From Chrysopilus asiliformis (taxonomy: Eukaryota; Arthropoda; Insecta; Diptera; Rhagionidae), in the NCBI GenBank assembly GCA_964034945.1, contig OZ035960.1:26027487-26091486 (forward strand): a stretch of 64,000 nt of DNA, given 5' to 3'. The translations under genes and the position numbers were made by a program. Positions 1 through 12,448 of this stretch are shown one piece after another. Within the stretch, counting starts at the first letter, position 1. Every line of letters begins with the position of its first letter. A model generated the notes under the pieces. It had not been told where the DNA came from and did no database searches. It was given only the letters and a program-made list of their open reading frames with translations.

Positions 1-414
1 GATGTATGGGAGTTTTATGTAGAATCATATCCTAAATAACTTTTGTTCTTGGACTTTTTTGATAAGATGCACCGTTTTTGATTAATTCGCAAAAATCTTT
101 TTCGTTCGTATGGGGGGTACCCCCCTAATGGACCGTTTTTGTCCATGAACGAACTTAGCCTCGCATTTTATGAAAAACGGATCTGCGCAAAATCTCAAGT
201 CTGTAGCTCAATTCGTGCGCCCGCAATCCGCGCCAAAGACGGACGGACGGACAGACGGACAGACGGACAGACGGACAGACGGACAGACGGAAAAACGGAC
301 AGACGGACAGACGGACAGACGGACAAACGGACAGACGAACAGACGGACGGACAGACGGACGGACATGCAGAAATTAATTATTTTTATCATTCTAAACACA
401 CTGGTGTAATTCAT
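1..414 (-). mobile_element. Family A element copy 1, 3' part (DINE-1/HINE-like), runs off window
   Basis: Reverse-orientation copy of the 0.55-kb family A. The (GACR)n core spans about 237-364, i.e. (GTCY)n on the element strand. The 3' hairpin end lies left of base 1. The copy is interrupted at 414/415 by a family B/D element and resumes at about 1305. The short frames of TDRRTDGQ repeats here are simple-repeat artefacts, not genes. Confidence 0.85.
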
Positions 415-1304
415 TACTTTCTTCTACGGAGTATAATAAAGTATTGTATTCATGAAAAATTTCGACCTCTTAATTTTGCCTAAAAAACATTTCCCGATCA
501 CTCCTGAGTCGATTGGAGTCATATTTAAAAAATGTCTTTCTGTCTGTCAGTCTGTCTGTCAGTCTGTGTACAAGATTTCTCAAAAACTAATAGAGCTAGC
601 GCCATGAAATTTTATAGGCATGTTGGGTCCTGAAATGGGACGATCCTATCAACTTTTGGTGGAAATCCGTTAACCGGAAGTATCCAAAATGGCGGTTTTT
701 CAAAAATCGCAATTTCGTTTTTCTCGATTTACTCCCAAACTACGCGTTTTTTAGTGGCCTTAAGTATGACAAAACTTGGAGAAAATAAAATTTCTCACAC
801 TTTTGTCTTTAGCTACAACTCGATATCTCCACCTGTTATCGGGATAAACCGTTATTTCCAAAAAACAGTTTTTTGCGATTATCTCGAAAACTAACGGGTT
901 TTTGCTGACTGAATGTATGATGTGAATTAATGAGAATGACATTCTGCACAATTTTGTCTTTTACCGTTATCCGTTATCTTTTACCGTTATTGATATATTT
1001 TCATTAATATGTAAAAAATCATATTTTTGCGAATAATTTGCAAACTAACGGTTTTTCGACAAATCACTTAAAAGAATAATTAAAGATGTTAACATTTTCT
1101 ACATTTTTGCCATTTACCGTAAATTGATATCTTTTACCGTTCTCAAGTTATCTCAAATTTTGTACGTTTTTGATATTTTTGGATGAACCAACAATTTATT
1201 GGGAGGTTGTATTGGGTTGACAATATGACAGGGATCTAGCGTAAATTGTACAGGGTCGTAGATTTTGTAGAAGAAAGTTTTGTGTTGACCACAACTGATA
1301 TTTT
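415..1304 (+). mobile_element. Family B/D element D1 (about 890 bp), inserted in family A copy 1
   Basis: Starts TACTTTCTTCTACGG with a partner AAAGTATTGTATTC (terminal hairpin), carries a short CTGT/CAGT-rich microsatellite near 535-570 and ends TTGACCACAACTGATATTT. Its boundaries are set by comparing family A copies at 18591, 32705 and 43537, in which the sequence on either side is contiguous. It entered a run of T, as Helentron-type elements do. Confidence 0.75.
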
Positions 1305-1386
1305 TTTTGTGTGATGACGGGATCTTGGCGTTACAAACGGTATGGCAAATCTAATATACCCTTTGGTTTCACCATACGGGTATAAA
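1305..1386 (-). mobile_element. Family A element copy 1, 5' end
   Basis: Continuation of copy 1 after the insertion: GTGTGATGACGGGATCTTGG to the terminal hairpin whose arms TATACCC and GGGTATA flank about 15 bases; on the plus strand it ends CACCATACGGGTATA. Confidence 0.85.
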
Positions 1387-1745
1387 AACGTTTTCGTTTG
1401 TATGGCGGAGTAAGAAAGGTTTTGTAAAATTTTATAACACTTTTTGTCTTTATATTTTTCCGATAAAACGCATCGTTTTTAAGAAAATTGCTACAAAAGA
1501 GTTTGAATTGTATGGGGAAAATCGGACGATTCCTTCCCCCCTCCACCAGACAAACGAAACATTTTTTTTACGATTTTATCGAAAACGGTGCATAGTATCG
1601 AAAAATTTATAAAGACGAAATGTATTTGAAATATGATTTTATATAACCGTCCCATACATCAACATTCAATCGGACCACTCCTTCCCCCATCTTCCATACA
1701 AATGGGTTGTTTTCATAAAAATTTTGTTTGTATAGTATTTGACGA
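1387..1745 (+). repeat. Old, diverged relative of family A
   Basis: Repeats the right-hand segment of family A in weakened form: GTTTTCGTTTGTATGG, then ATCGAAAACGGTGCATA, then CCCATACATCAACATTC. Similar decayed segments are at 54510-54780 and near 61210-61300. Confidence 0.5.
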
Positions 1746-1758
1746 TTGGCCCCTTGCA

Positions 1759-2020
1759 ATTCTGTGGTCACAAGGAACAACCGCATAAGTCGAAAAAGCG
1801 TGTTTTGAGTAATTTGGGTTTAAAGTTTTGATTATTTTTGTTTTTGCAAGCAAAACTGACTTAGGTTATATGGTTTTTGCTCTGCCATTCCTCATAGGGG
1901 TACAGCATGAAAACCAAATTTTGACAGAATATAGAACTGGATAAGGAGAATTCAAATATGCATCAACCTTTAAAACCACATAACTCGACTTAAGAGGTTT
2001 TTCCTTGTGACCACAGAATT
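1759..2020. mobile_element. MITE with about 36-bp imperfect inverted ends
   Basis: The left end AATTCTGTGGTCACAAGGAA and its inverse at the right (TTCCTTGTGACCACAGAATT, 2001-2020) continue inward with a few mismatches to AAGTCGA. The 262-bp interior has no coding frame. Target duplication is unclear. Confidence 0.65.
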
Positions 2021-3742
2021 ATAGCTTTTCTTATATTTCATTTAAAAAAATCGAAATTTTTTATTCAGTAAATGCATATAAATACAATTTGATACTTATA
2101 TCGTATTAACTTTGATCCAAAAATTGTTTTCCGTATAATAAAGTTAAAATTTTATTGTAAACTGTGTTAAAGTGATTTGTGTTCAAGGACGGTGATTAGA
2201 AAACTTGACCGTATTCGCAAAAACGCAAAGAAATACCTAAAACAAAGTCTTTACTACAATAATTTAGTTTCATTAGATGAAATATATCAAAAAGAGAAAA
2301 AATAATTGGTTAACTTATCGTAGACCTTCTAAAACTCATATATGATTGAAAACAATTTAGTGTCAAAAGGAGATTCAATCGATTATTTCTGGTTCACTTT
2401 AGGCATAATAACATACTGTAGTAAAGAGCAATTATCCTAGATTGTTAAAAGTTTATAGCAAAATGTGTCTATAGCAAAATGTAAAAATATTAAAACTTGA
2501 AAATAAGATAATTTCATAACAATGCCAACATATCTGCCAGTTTGAATTATAATTGGGCAATGATCGATTACTAGAAATCGAGGGACGGGCATAATAGCTT
2601 CAAGCTGAATCCCATCGTAAAACATAAAACACAATTATCCCAACAATAATCTTATAATATACGGAGTTAAGTTTTAAAAATATAAAAATTGTAAGTGGAG
2701 AAGAGCCAGCATGGTTCCGTACTAGAATTAATAATTTTCGATTGCAATCGTATCGAAAATGTGATGAGTAATAAGCATGCAAGTAGATTTCAGCAACACA
2801 ACATAAATTTATGTGGCAACATTCAATTAACTTGGATATTAATCGCCACTTGACGAGATTTCACTTCCATATTTCGTTTATAGGGTAGCACAATATTGAT
2901 GTGCGTGGCATTTACAAGACATCCATGATTTTTGTCTTAAGTTTAAGTAACCCATAAGAAAGTCTTTCAACAATAATCGTGCACTTCAACACCCACTTGA
3001 GGTCATCATTGATCCGTAAGTTCTCTTGGCTTTTGTGCTGTTGTTGTTGTAGCAAACAGAAATTATTGACTTTTCTCAGCTTGGTTAAACGTTTTCCATG
3101 AAATATTGAATTATTGAATATTGCTTAAACATTATTAGCTACACAAAAAATGTTGAACGTTTCAAAGTGGCGGCGAACTGCAGAAGAATTTTTCTATTTG
3201 CCTGTAAACAGTTTTAACCAAATGTCTTTATAAAATAGGGGATAGACCCCAAGTATGGTACATAAGAAATATATTTTAGTATTCTAAATGCTTTCACTGC
3301 ATTGAAATTAGTTGTAGTAGGTATTCAAAATTTAGAAAAATTCCATTCTATGAACATTTATAGCAATTTATTTCATGAATAGTGACCAATGGTGGTAATG
3401 ATGGTGGTAATGATAGCCCCGCTACAAAACCTAAGAAAACCTGCAATTGTTAGAGGGCAATTGTCAAATACTCTTTATGAGAACAGGCCGAATTTTGATA
3501 GAACATTATTTAGGACATTTAGTACCGAATTTTGATTTAGGACAAAATAAAACAAAATATCTTGAGTAAAGTTTTCCTGTTTGAAACTTGGGTCTCCCCT
3601 GTTTTCTCAAAAAGTTCTCCCTGTAGCGCTGGCATCCGTCCTCTTTTCCACGTGTGACCATACGTTCTCTCTTCCTCTTTTTAAGGGCGTCCGTAACGTT
3701 GCCAGAGAGTTTGGGGAAGGCGATAAAAAAACACTCAAAAAT
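2021..3742. other. No gene seen; AT-rich unique DNA
   Basis: No coding similarity, long inverted repeat or family member was recognised. Confidence 0.5.
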
Positions 3743-3858
3743 ATCACTACTTTCGTCACAGACTTCCTAGACCTCTGAACCACCCTTAGCTACACCAGTT
3801 TTCTCACTACTTTCGTCACAGACTCCATAGACTTCTGAACCACCCTTGGCTACACCAG
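3743..3858. repeat. 60-bp tandem duplication, two copies
   Basis: Copies at 3743-3798 and 3803-3858 share TCACTACTTTCGTCACAGAC and CTGAACCACCCTT with few substitutions. Confidence 0.85.
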
Positions 3859-3874
3859 GGGAGGAACTTTGAAT

Positions 3875-4300
3875 ATGCCCGGGATTTTTAAACATGTCCG
3901 GGAATTTCGAGCCCTTCCAGAAGTTTACTTCAAAATCCAAGATGTCAAGAAACCCAAAACACAAAGTGTGACGCTTTCATTTTGCCCACGAAATGGTAAA
4001 ATTTTCGACTGCGGCGCATTTCTTCAAGAAATTGTAAGTATTGCACGTATTTTTCATACAAACGTTTTGCCTGCGGCGTATTTCTTTTTGTTCATTTTTG
4101 TTTACCAAACATGGTTTCATTTAAAAAATTGTTTCTTTGTAAACCCAATGAGAAAAAAAAAGAAAAAGCAACTGAAGTCTTTACGTTTATTATAATAAAA
4201 CTACACTATTGTTCTTAAGTAATTTTTTTATATTCCAAGCGCGTCTGTAGTTTTAATCGCTATATCCGGGACTTATCGCTCTTCAGTCCTCTTTTCTAAA
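3875..4300 (-). repeat. Family F repeat fragment
   Basis: Contains the inverse of the family hallmark TGCGCCGCAGGCGAAA twice (near 4010 and 4070) and GTCCGGGA-type words seen in the copies at 15480, 16373 and 35748. It is diverged. Confidence 0.45.
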
Positions 4301-5925
4301 ATTTGTTATGGCAACTCAAATTCCAAAGTTTTAATTACTAATGAAGATTAACGAAGTATTATTCACAAAAAAAAAATCATTGTCAAAAATAAAATAGAAT
4401 AATTGTAAATTTCTTTCATGCTGGAGCATGAACAGGCCCTTAACCCTATATTTGACTTTCAGCATTTCCCTACGCATTTATTCTCAGCATTAATTCTAAA
4501 GATGAAATTATTTACTCAATTATTTGAGTGTCAAGTTAGATGAGTATGCAGACTCCCTTTACTAAATGATTGTTGCATCCACAAAAGAATTGAGTATGTT
4601 TACCTCATTTGTTAAATATGTAACTTTAGGTGCTTCACATAATGACCACATCTTCTGATGGTATCTTTTGAACGCAATGAGGGCCTATAGGTACAAACAA
4701 CGAGTCTATTTATTTATTTTTCCGGACACAAGCCCAAGGCTTTTTCGGCCCTAAGATGGCTGAGTGCGCCCTGAAGCCTAAGAAGACAAAGATTTGCTTT
4801 TGTTAGATGTATAAATGTTACACTCCCCCAGCACTTCTCAATTAAAGACTATGGATATCTGATGGTAAGATGGTAGCCGGTAGATGTTGTTATTTTTTCT
4901 GTTATTAGACAACCATTATTATTGTTGTTTCGGGTGTTGTTGCATGAATCCTAAGCTAGATGTTTAATGCTGGCTCTACGAATTTTATCCATGTCAAATT
5001 CTGTTGATGTTGTTTCGGAGGTCTCCTTATTTTTGTTTGATTAAGAGATTCGAGACTTCAATGGCTGGTTGGTTTGTTTGGCATCAAATATCTTTGTCGT
5101 ACGTGTATATTTAATTTCGTTGGAATTTTTGTTTGGCTTTCGAATTACGCACTCGACTCACAAGTGCCTAAACGTCACGCAGATGCTGAAGATACGGAAT
5201 CTTTTGTGATGGAGAAATGGAATCCGGACATAGAGTGATTTAATATATTTATCTTGAGTCAACTTCGTATTGTTTGGCCAACATTGATTTGTTTTTGGTT
5301 GAAACTAATGACCGAGCACTTAATAAGAAGTTATGGACTTGTTAAAAATGTGTTATTATCAATTTGTTTAGACGTTTAGGTGCATGCCTAACACGTGTAT
5401 GGACGCAATTTTGTACGTTAATAAAATATTGAAGAAAAATATTTACACATCCTACACATTCACGAACCACTACTTTTGATTACAGGTAGATTAGTTTTCT
5501 TCGTTGGATACTTGTTTTTAATAGTCGATTGCCTTTTGGAAGAATATCGACTACAAGTGGGTGTTATTAGAGAAAGTTTTGTTATTAAAAAAGAATTCTA
5601 ATTTAATTCATCCAGAAAGATTTAGAAACTCAAAATAGAGTAGTATTTCGAATTTAAAGATTTTTTTGACTTTTCCCAAAAAAAAAAATTTCATTTACGG
5701 ATCATTTTTTAGGGAGTTTTCAGTTACATCGCTTAAAAAAATCCGCTTTATGTTTTACACTTATGTAAATTCTTAAATTTTCACGCATAGTATTTTTTTT
5801 TGGTTTTGTAGATATCTTATAATTCTAAAAAAAATCCTTAAAAAACTTTCATTGGGCTCAGGAATTTATTTTGACACACGTTTTGCCATTCTGAAGTTAA
5901 ATTTTTCAATTATAAGAGAGATATT
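4301..5925. other. No gene seen
   Basis: AT-rich with poly-A/T runs. The block 4705-4800 (CCGGACACAAGCCCAAGG) looks more GC-rich and repeat-like, but no family was identified. Confidence 0.4.
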
Positions 5926-6575
5926 ATTAATATTCGTATTCGCATTCGTGAATATTCGTATGAATTTGGATATTCGCTTTCGTATTCGGAAAAAAATCCG
6001 AATATTTGGTCAGAATATTTTCTAGATGTTTCCTTATTATAACAGGTAATATCAGTGAAGGACCTATATTTCGAAAATGATTCAGAGCTACATATCTTAG
6101 ATTTTTATTTTTTCTTTTTTTTGATTGTAACATATTATATTAATAGTTTAGAAATGACAATCACAAAACATTTTTTAAATTTGAAAAAAAAAAAAAAATA
6201 TTTCTACTTACATGTGAGTTCCAAAACTAAAGGCGGCTGAAACAAAAAATGAATTTTTGAACTTAAAAATTGTATTTCACAAAAATAAAAAAAATAAATT
6301 TTGAAATTTTTTTAGAGAACTTAATAGAGGAGTTAATTCCCATTATACATAAGTTGCTAAGTTTTGTTGGTGCAAACAGTACCTACTAAGTGTCAATTAA
6401 AAAAAAATTAAGTTAAAGAATTTCCTTACTGTTTTTTTTTGTGAAAAATTCGTTTTTTGGCAAGCTATTATGTTGGCTTGTACTAACTCTCGAACAAAAT
6501 CTCCAATAAATATTCTTATTCGTATTCGCGAATGTGGATTTCAAATATTCGGATTCGCTTTCGCGACTGTTAAAA
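5926..6575. repeat. Two islands of degenerate TATTCG repeats
   Basis: Islands at about 5930-6010 and 6505-6575 are made of TATTCG/CATTCG/GATTCG hexamers in the same orientation, 500 bp apart. They may be the two ends of one element or independent. Confidence 0.55.
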
Positions 6576-6789
6576 ATCGCGACTGTGTTTTTTTAATCTT
6601 TGCGCAAAAATTTATAAAAAAAATTCAAAGAAAATATAAAAAAAACCGAATTTCTTCACTTAAAATTCGAATTAAAATTATCCATGGAGCAAATCCTTTG
6701 AGCTTATCTTTTATAATCATTGACGATACGTATTTTAGCAAATCCCTGAATCGGACCGCTTTAATATTGTATATTCGATTAAAATAATG

Positions 6790-8684
6790 CTATGGTATGC
6801 AAAAACTTATTAAATTCTCTTTTTAATTATATATCTATAGTCCTATACATATATTGATCCACATCCGTCTGGAGAACATGTCTGAGAGTTGGCGGCATAT
6901 CAGTCTCGAGTGTTCGACGACTTAAGAAAATTTCCATTGAGAAAAACGACTTTGAATACTTAAAAGTCACCATATTACCTCGCCTCGACGCCAAAAATTA
7001 TTCCTAGTACAACTATATATACATTTATCTGGATGCGGTATCCTCCATTTAATGTCATCATCTGAATGTTCCCATTTACCCTCAATAACATCATTTTGAG
7101 GTTGTGGCCCATAAAATGTAGTACTTCGTTTTATACTCGAGTTATACACGTTATCATTCTATTTATATGAAACGGACCAAATCCTACAATCTAGAATTGT
7201 TGGCGATTGTGTTGGTGGTTGTGTTGCCGAAGGTCCTGCTGCCGAAGGACTTCACAAAATTATACATCAGGACGTAATGAACCGTAAAAAGGACCCAAAA
7301 GTCTTGCATACTCGATTTCACAGATCATGTCGTATATGGCAATACCCATACATACATATATTGAGAAGCACTGAAATTTCCCAGTACGGCTAGGATTCGA
7401 ATTTGATAGAGGCCAGGAGCTAAAGTGACTCGTAACTGGTATTCGAGTTCATCGTCGATCGAATTGAATCCTCATGAAATCTTAGTTGAGGCATAAAATA
7501 TTAAAGTAATGTATAAGAAAGAGTCTGTCGTTCATAAGCTGTACAGTTACTAACAAACACATTGATATTATTTACTGAAGAAAGTCCAGCTTTACTATTT
7601 ACTTCGTCTCGGCAGAAGGACTTTTAAGATGAAGGACGCATTTGCTTAAATTCAATTCGATTCTGGTGCCTGACTGGCGGACGATGCCGACATCGAATTA
7701 CTGCCATAAGATTCCACTCAATAAAAAGTTCAATAGGGCGAAAAAGAAAATTTTCCATGAGAGCATATCTAATCCTTTCCAGAAAATTGTTCCTTAAGGA
7801 TACCAAATTGCACTATTTCAACCGTACAAAATTAATGCGAAAAAGATCGGTCGATTCATCTTCTTGTTGTAAACGAAAGACGGCTTTCTTACATGTTTTT
7901 TTTTTGTGTGTTATGCCCAACGAATCAAATTTAAGGATATAGTAGGAAAAATGGGAAAACGATTTGTATACCTATTTGACTATTTTTTTCCCTCAAAAAA
8001 ACAGGACCTGTCACTTAACTAGTCGTTGTTATTGTTGATGGCGTTATCATGTATTTTTACCTGTTCTTTATCCTCATTGTTACACCTCTCTATACTCGTG
8101 CCGTTTTGTACGAGCGTGTGATGTAATTTTTTACCTCTCGTATGCGCACAACGATAGAATGATTGTTGGTGTACAACAAAAGGATCCTGAGGTTAGGAGT
8201 AGCTCCACTGATTTATGAACACTTAGTTTTGTGCTTGGTCTTAGAGAGGATAAGGATACGGCGACAAAGATGCGACAAAGGACCGATAAGGACGATAAAT
8301 TACTTGTCGCCTCCTATACACAAAAGTATCAAGTACGACATATTTTAAGACACCAGGATAGTCAAAGTAGATTGTTTAAAAAAACTACAGTGAAACCGGA
8401 TAAATTGAAGCAGGCTTTGAAGACTTTGGTTAGATGAAATTGTATTAAAGTCTCATTAAAGTTTTCTAGCAGGTGTTCAACAGTTTCTTAAACCATAACA
8501 CATTTTTTAAAAAAGCTTGTTTTTGTAAAAATTAAAAAAAAAATTTTTTTGTGTGTCAGAAATAAAAGCTTTATTTTATGATTTTTTTTTTATACACAGC
8601 GCACAAATTTTTTTTTATTTTTAAAAATAAAAAATTTAAAGAAACCTTTATTTTTTTTATTTTATGCTTTTTACTCTTCGGATA
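6790..8684. other. No gene seen; mostly unique sequence
   Basis: Somewhat less AT-rich between 6850 and 7700. No exon with splice signals and protein similarity was found. The end (8500-8660) is A/T homopolymer-rich. Confidence 0.4.
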
Positions 8685-8937
8685 TATGAGGCTTTCAGCG
8701 CAATAACGGACTAAGCCACATAATCGAGTTTTTGAAGCTTTTCCACTTTTGTACTATTATTGACTGTAATTTTTTGGAAAAAAAACATTCTGTGGACTTT
8801 ATTACTCAATGTTGAAATGTTCTTTTGTGCATCCAAACAATTTTATCTAAAAACTCACTCGCAATAGTGATTCAAACACAAAAAAACTCACGATTTCGAC
8901 ATGTGGGTTAGTCCACTCTTGCTCTGATTGCCTCATA
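8685..8937. mobile_element. 253-bp MITE with TA target duplication
   Basis: Inverted ends start TATGAGGC and keep pairing, with mismatches, for about 38 bp to GACTAASCCACAT. TA flanks both sides (8683-8684, 8938-8939). It is non-coding; Tc1/mariner-type mobilisation is likely. Confidence 0.75.
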
Positions 8938-8942
8938 TAGCC

Positions 8943-9285
8943 TTGCCTTTGAGATATCTTTAGGGGACTTTTTGATTGAAACATCGGTCCCCAAAAATCC
9001 CCAGATGAAATTTTTTCCGGACAGGACCTTTCGTTAGCCTTACAGCCTTCTTAACGTCAAAATCCGATTCAGAGACCCCAAAAACCTCCAGATGAGATTT
9101 TTTCTCGAACAAGTTGAAGAAAAGGATAATCACGTTATCTTTACATGACCTTAAGCTATCCTTACAATAGTGAGAATACTGAATTGTCGTCGGATGAGTG
9201 TAAATGGGCCAGAATTAAATCACAAAATTTGACCCTGTCAGGTAGACAAACATACAGAAAAGCAAACTAAATAAGAGCTTTTAAA
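8943..9285 (-). mobile_element. Family C repeat, copy 1
   Basis: Inverse of the copies at 16094 and 32138. It shares AAAATTTGACCCTGTCAGG, a CCCCAGATGAAATTTTTTC block and a weak TGTC-rich segment near 9240-9260. Confidence 0.6.
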
Positions 9286-11181
9286 ACCTGTTGAACGTTT
9301 AGAAGAGTGAACTGAATGGTCAAATTTGGCCATAAAACGTTTTCGCTTTATCACTTCTGAGAGTAGTATCAGCGGTTAATTTGCTACAAACCTTTTTTCA
9401 ATACTTTTTTTGCGAATCTGATTTTAAAAAAAATTTATAGTCGTCATATTCCAGGAGATTTTGTCATATTGCAAAACCACATCAGAATTGTTCAGAAAAC
9501 AGTTTTAAAGAAAAAAAAAATTACAGTCAAATCTGAGGTGCTTGAGAATTGCTTGTAGGTAAATTACAAGGTCTACAGGTATCCTCTAAGAAAAAAAAAA
9601 CAACACAAATATAGCCAAAAACAAAAAGCGTCAAATTTATTCCATTTCGTATTATATTGTTTATAAGGGATTTCTAATTAGTATTTCACTGTATATTCAC
9701 TCATAAAGTGCTAGTTTTCTGGTTTTCGGTAGAAAATTCCTACGTCTTGAATTCAAGCCATCCTCAAAATTGGTATCCAAAGGAATTGTTTGACTGTCAA
9801 CTTATTCAGTTGAGATTTGTTCGTTCGATAAACGAAAAAGGCTGAGAATATCTTATCCAATACTTACCACACGTCTGTTACCCATTTTTTTTGCTCCTTC
9901 AATTCCTATCACTATAGGCAAGATTGGGATGAGTATATAGAATGGGCTAAAGGGAAAATGAACTTAACCATACGGTAAGCTGAGCAACAAGGAGGTGAAA
10001 TAGGTTCATGTTTTTATTTATAAATGTGTGCTATTATCCTATTATCATGTGAACGATACACCCATCGAAGGATACATACGCTGCCAATTTATGTAATGCT
10101 ATCGGATTTACATACAATCCTCCAAGCTCTGGGTCTACCTTGCCCACACCCCTTTCCTAATTCCATTCGGGACACATGATACAGATTGTCACCGATGATG
10201 GGGACATGTCACTTTGATGGGTAGCATATTTGCAAGGATATGGATGGGCGGCGATCTGGTACACAGTTTGTCTGTAGTCTATAATACAGACAAAGCAGGA
10301 ATTCCACACAGAATTGGGGACTAGTTATAGGACTATAGGAAAGGAGGATAAATTTGGTGAATGGGGTGCTTATCGGTTATGAATACAAAAGTTTTGTCAG
10401 CTCACACTCAGCAGCAATTGATATGCTTTGATTCAAGATGGTTATGGTGGGAGAAACGTTCATATTTTCCACCTTAAACCTAACCAGTCACTGTAGGGTT
10501 TTCTTCTATATTGTTGGTTCAGTTCAGATTTAAAATAAAGTATCACACATTCTCCTGTATATACTTCTACACACTCTCGATTCTATTTGTTTACTTTATT
10601 TATAGGAAAATAGTGGTGTCGTTTATAAACAAAATATAGGGCTTTTGCACCAGTAAATGTAGATTGTAATGAATGAAAGAAGTTTTATAATTGTATAAAA
10701 ATCGATTTTCTTTATTTTCACTATAATATTGTATGATTCTCGTAATTGTTGTTCGGCTAAGTATTTGATGGATATAATTTCTGTTATATGTTTTCTTCCC
10801 TTTGAACCTTTCACTTAGACCTTGCCTGAATTTCAGCTCAATTGATTGAGAAGCAGTTTCCACGGAATAACTAATGAAATCAAGCTTGGCTTTTGGCAAA
10901 GATTTTTCATTTGATTTTCTCAATTTTCGCTAAAATAGCTCGAATTAACCATAAAAAAATCAAACAACTATTTAGTATCAATTTAGTCAAGTCGTTTAGT
11001 TAATGGACTAAATCAACTAAATCCATTTGATTGTCCGGGGACGAATCCGGGGACGAATTAACACTGCTTCAAAACATAGCTAAAAATAAGAACCTCGCAG
11101 TGTTATTCAGCAAACATTTAACGCCGTAGCAAGGAGTTATTTTGATATTTCTATTTTAAGGAGCTAAATTTTCATTTTAAC
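9286..11181. other. No gene seen
   Basis: Unique-looking intergenic DNA. The open frames near 10600-10923 have low-complexity composition and no recognisable domain. Confidence 0.4.
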
Positions 11182-11803
11182 CCTGGACCCGTGTACTATA
11201 AAACTTCCATTTATCGTGTACTTGGGCACTCAGTGCCCAGATGCAATTCCAATAGAAAATGTATGGCTGGTTTGTTTAAAAACCATAAAAATTGGTTTAT
11301 TCGTTAAACAAGTAGAAATACAATGGGAAAATATAATTTGCAAAAATCGACTGAGAATATAGACCACCTTGTAAGCTCGCGAATCTGGTACTCGATTTCT
11401 CCAACAAATCATGTACTCCACGAAAGAAAATGCAATACATGACAACAATACAATAAAAATATTATAATATAAATAATATAACAATACAATATAATATCTG
11501 CATACAAGAAAAATCATAAAAGGGGAAAAACCCAAAGCTGTAATCAAAATAAAAACCAAATTCATACAAAATGTACTGACTTGGGCACTGAGTGCCCAAG
11601 TACACGATATTACGCTTTTTTTTTGACACCTTCCACAACCCCCCCGAAGATATGCAATTTGGATTTTTTTTTTTGTTTTTGTACTCTAAATTTCAGTATC
11701 TTTCAGAAATATATTGCATTTCATCATATTCTTTATTAAAAATATGATTAATTTCGGTTTGAAAATCGTTCTGGGCACTCAGTGCCCAGTACACGGGTCC
11801 AGG
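11182..11803. mobile_element. Nested palindromic MITEs (622 bp outer, 394 bp inner)
   Basis: Outer ends are CCTGGACCCGTGTACT and its inverse (11788-11803). An inner element (11214-11607) has a 26-bp inverted end starting TCGTGTACTTGGGCACT and TA on both sides. The palindrome TGGGCACT-AGTGCCCA occurs three times (11223, 11582, 11772). The ends are related in sequence, so this looks like one family member inserted in another. The 111-aa frame inside has no support as a gene. Confidence 0.7.
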
Positions 11804-12448
11804 TATCGTTTTGACCTCAATTTTAAATTAACTCCGAAAAGGTGTCAACAATTCACCAGAACTCTTTTTAGGAGTTATTTGCATTGTGAAGGGTGTTTAC
11901 GTCTAGAAGAGGTTTACCAATTGGCTTCAGTAGTCTATTGGGAAAGCGAATGGTTTACAAATCGATAGGTCCCATGTTCGAGTCCCAGTGGAGGCATGTA
12001 AGAAACGTTTTTAACAACCTAAATATTAACTTCAAAGTATCTGAAATGCTTGCAAAAAAAAAAAAAGGATTTGTGAGGTAAAATTTATTTGTTTTTTAAC
12101 TCCTCTAATAAGTTGGTTTAACAACGAAAAAGTGTTAACAATTAACTCCACAGGAAACTGTTCTAAACTCCCTAGCTCGGAGTTTGATTTTCTCCGAAAG
12201 GTGATGGACTCCCTTAAACTCCGCTCCGGTGCGTGATCGAATCCTTTTTTTCAATAGTGTCTGATTTTTAGTCAAGTTCATTTCCCGACATGTCGTTTCA
12301 TTGGAGTGAAGAAATCATTTTAAAGTTTGCTAGTAAATATTTAAACCAAACATGTCCAATTTATATGAATTAAATTATCACTATTTTTTTTTTGGTTTCT
12401 TATAGTACACAAGAACAAAATTGAGATAGTGGCGCTTTCATGTTTTTA
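11804..12448. other. No gene seen
   Basis: A/T-rich spacer between the palindromic MITE and the mariner; short frames only. Confidence 0.4.

Noticed and set aside
139..483. Open frames rich in TDRRTDGQ repeats (also 18660-18943, 32772-33083, 43607-43884, 49567-49782)
   Set aside because: They are translations of the (GTCY)n core of family A elements in several frames; the frames are open only because the repeat lacks stops.
11230..11565. 111-aa minus-strand frame with hydrophobic stretches
   Set aside because: It lies inside a MITE, with AT-rich codons giving chance hydrophobicity; no start context or homology.
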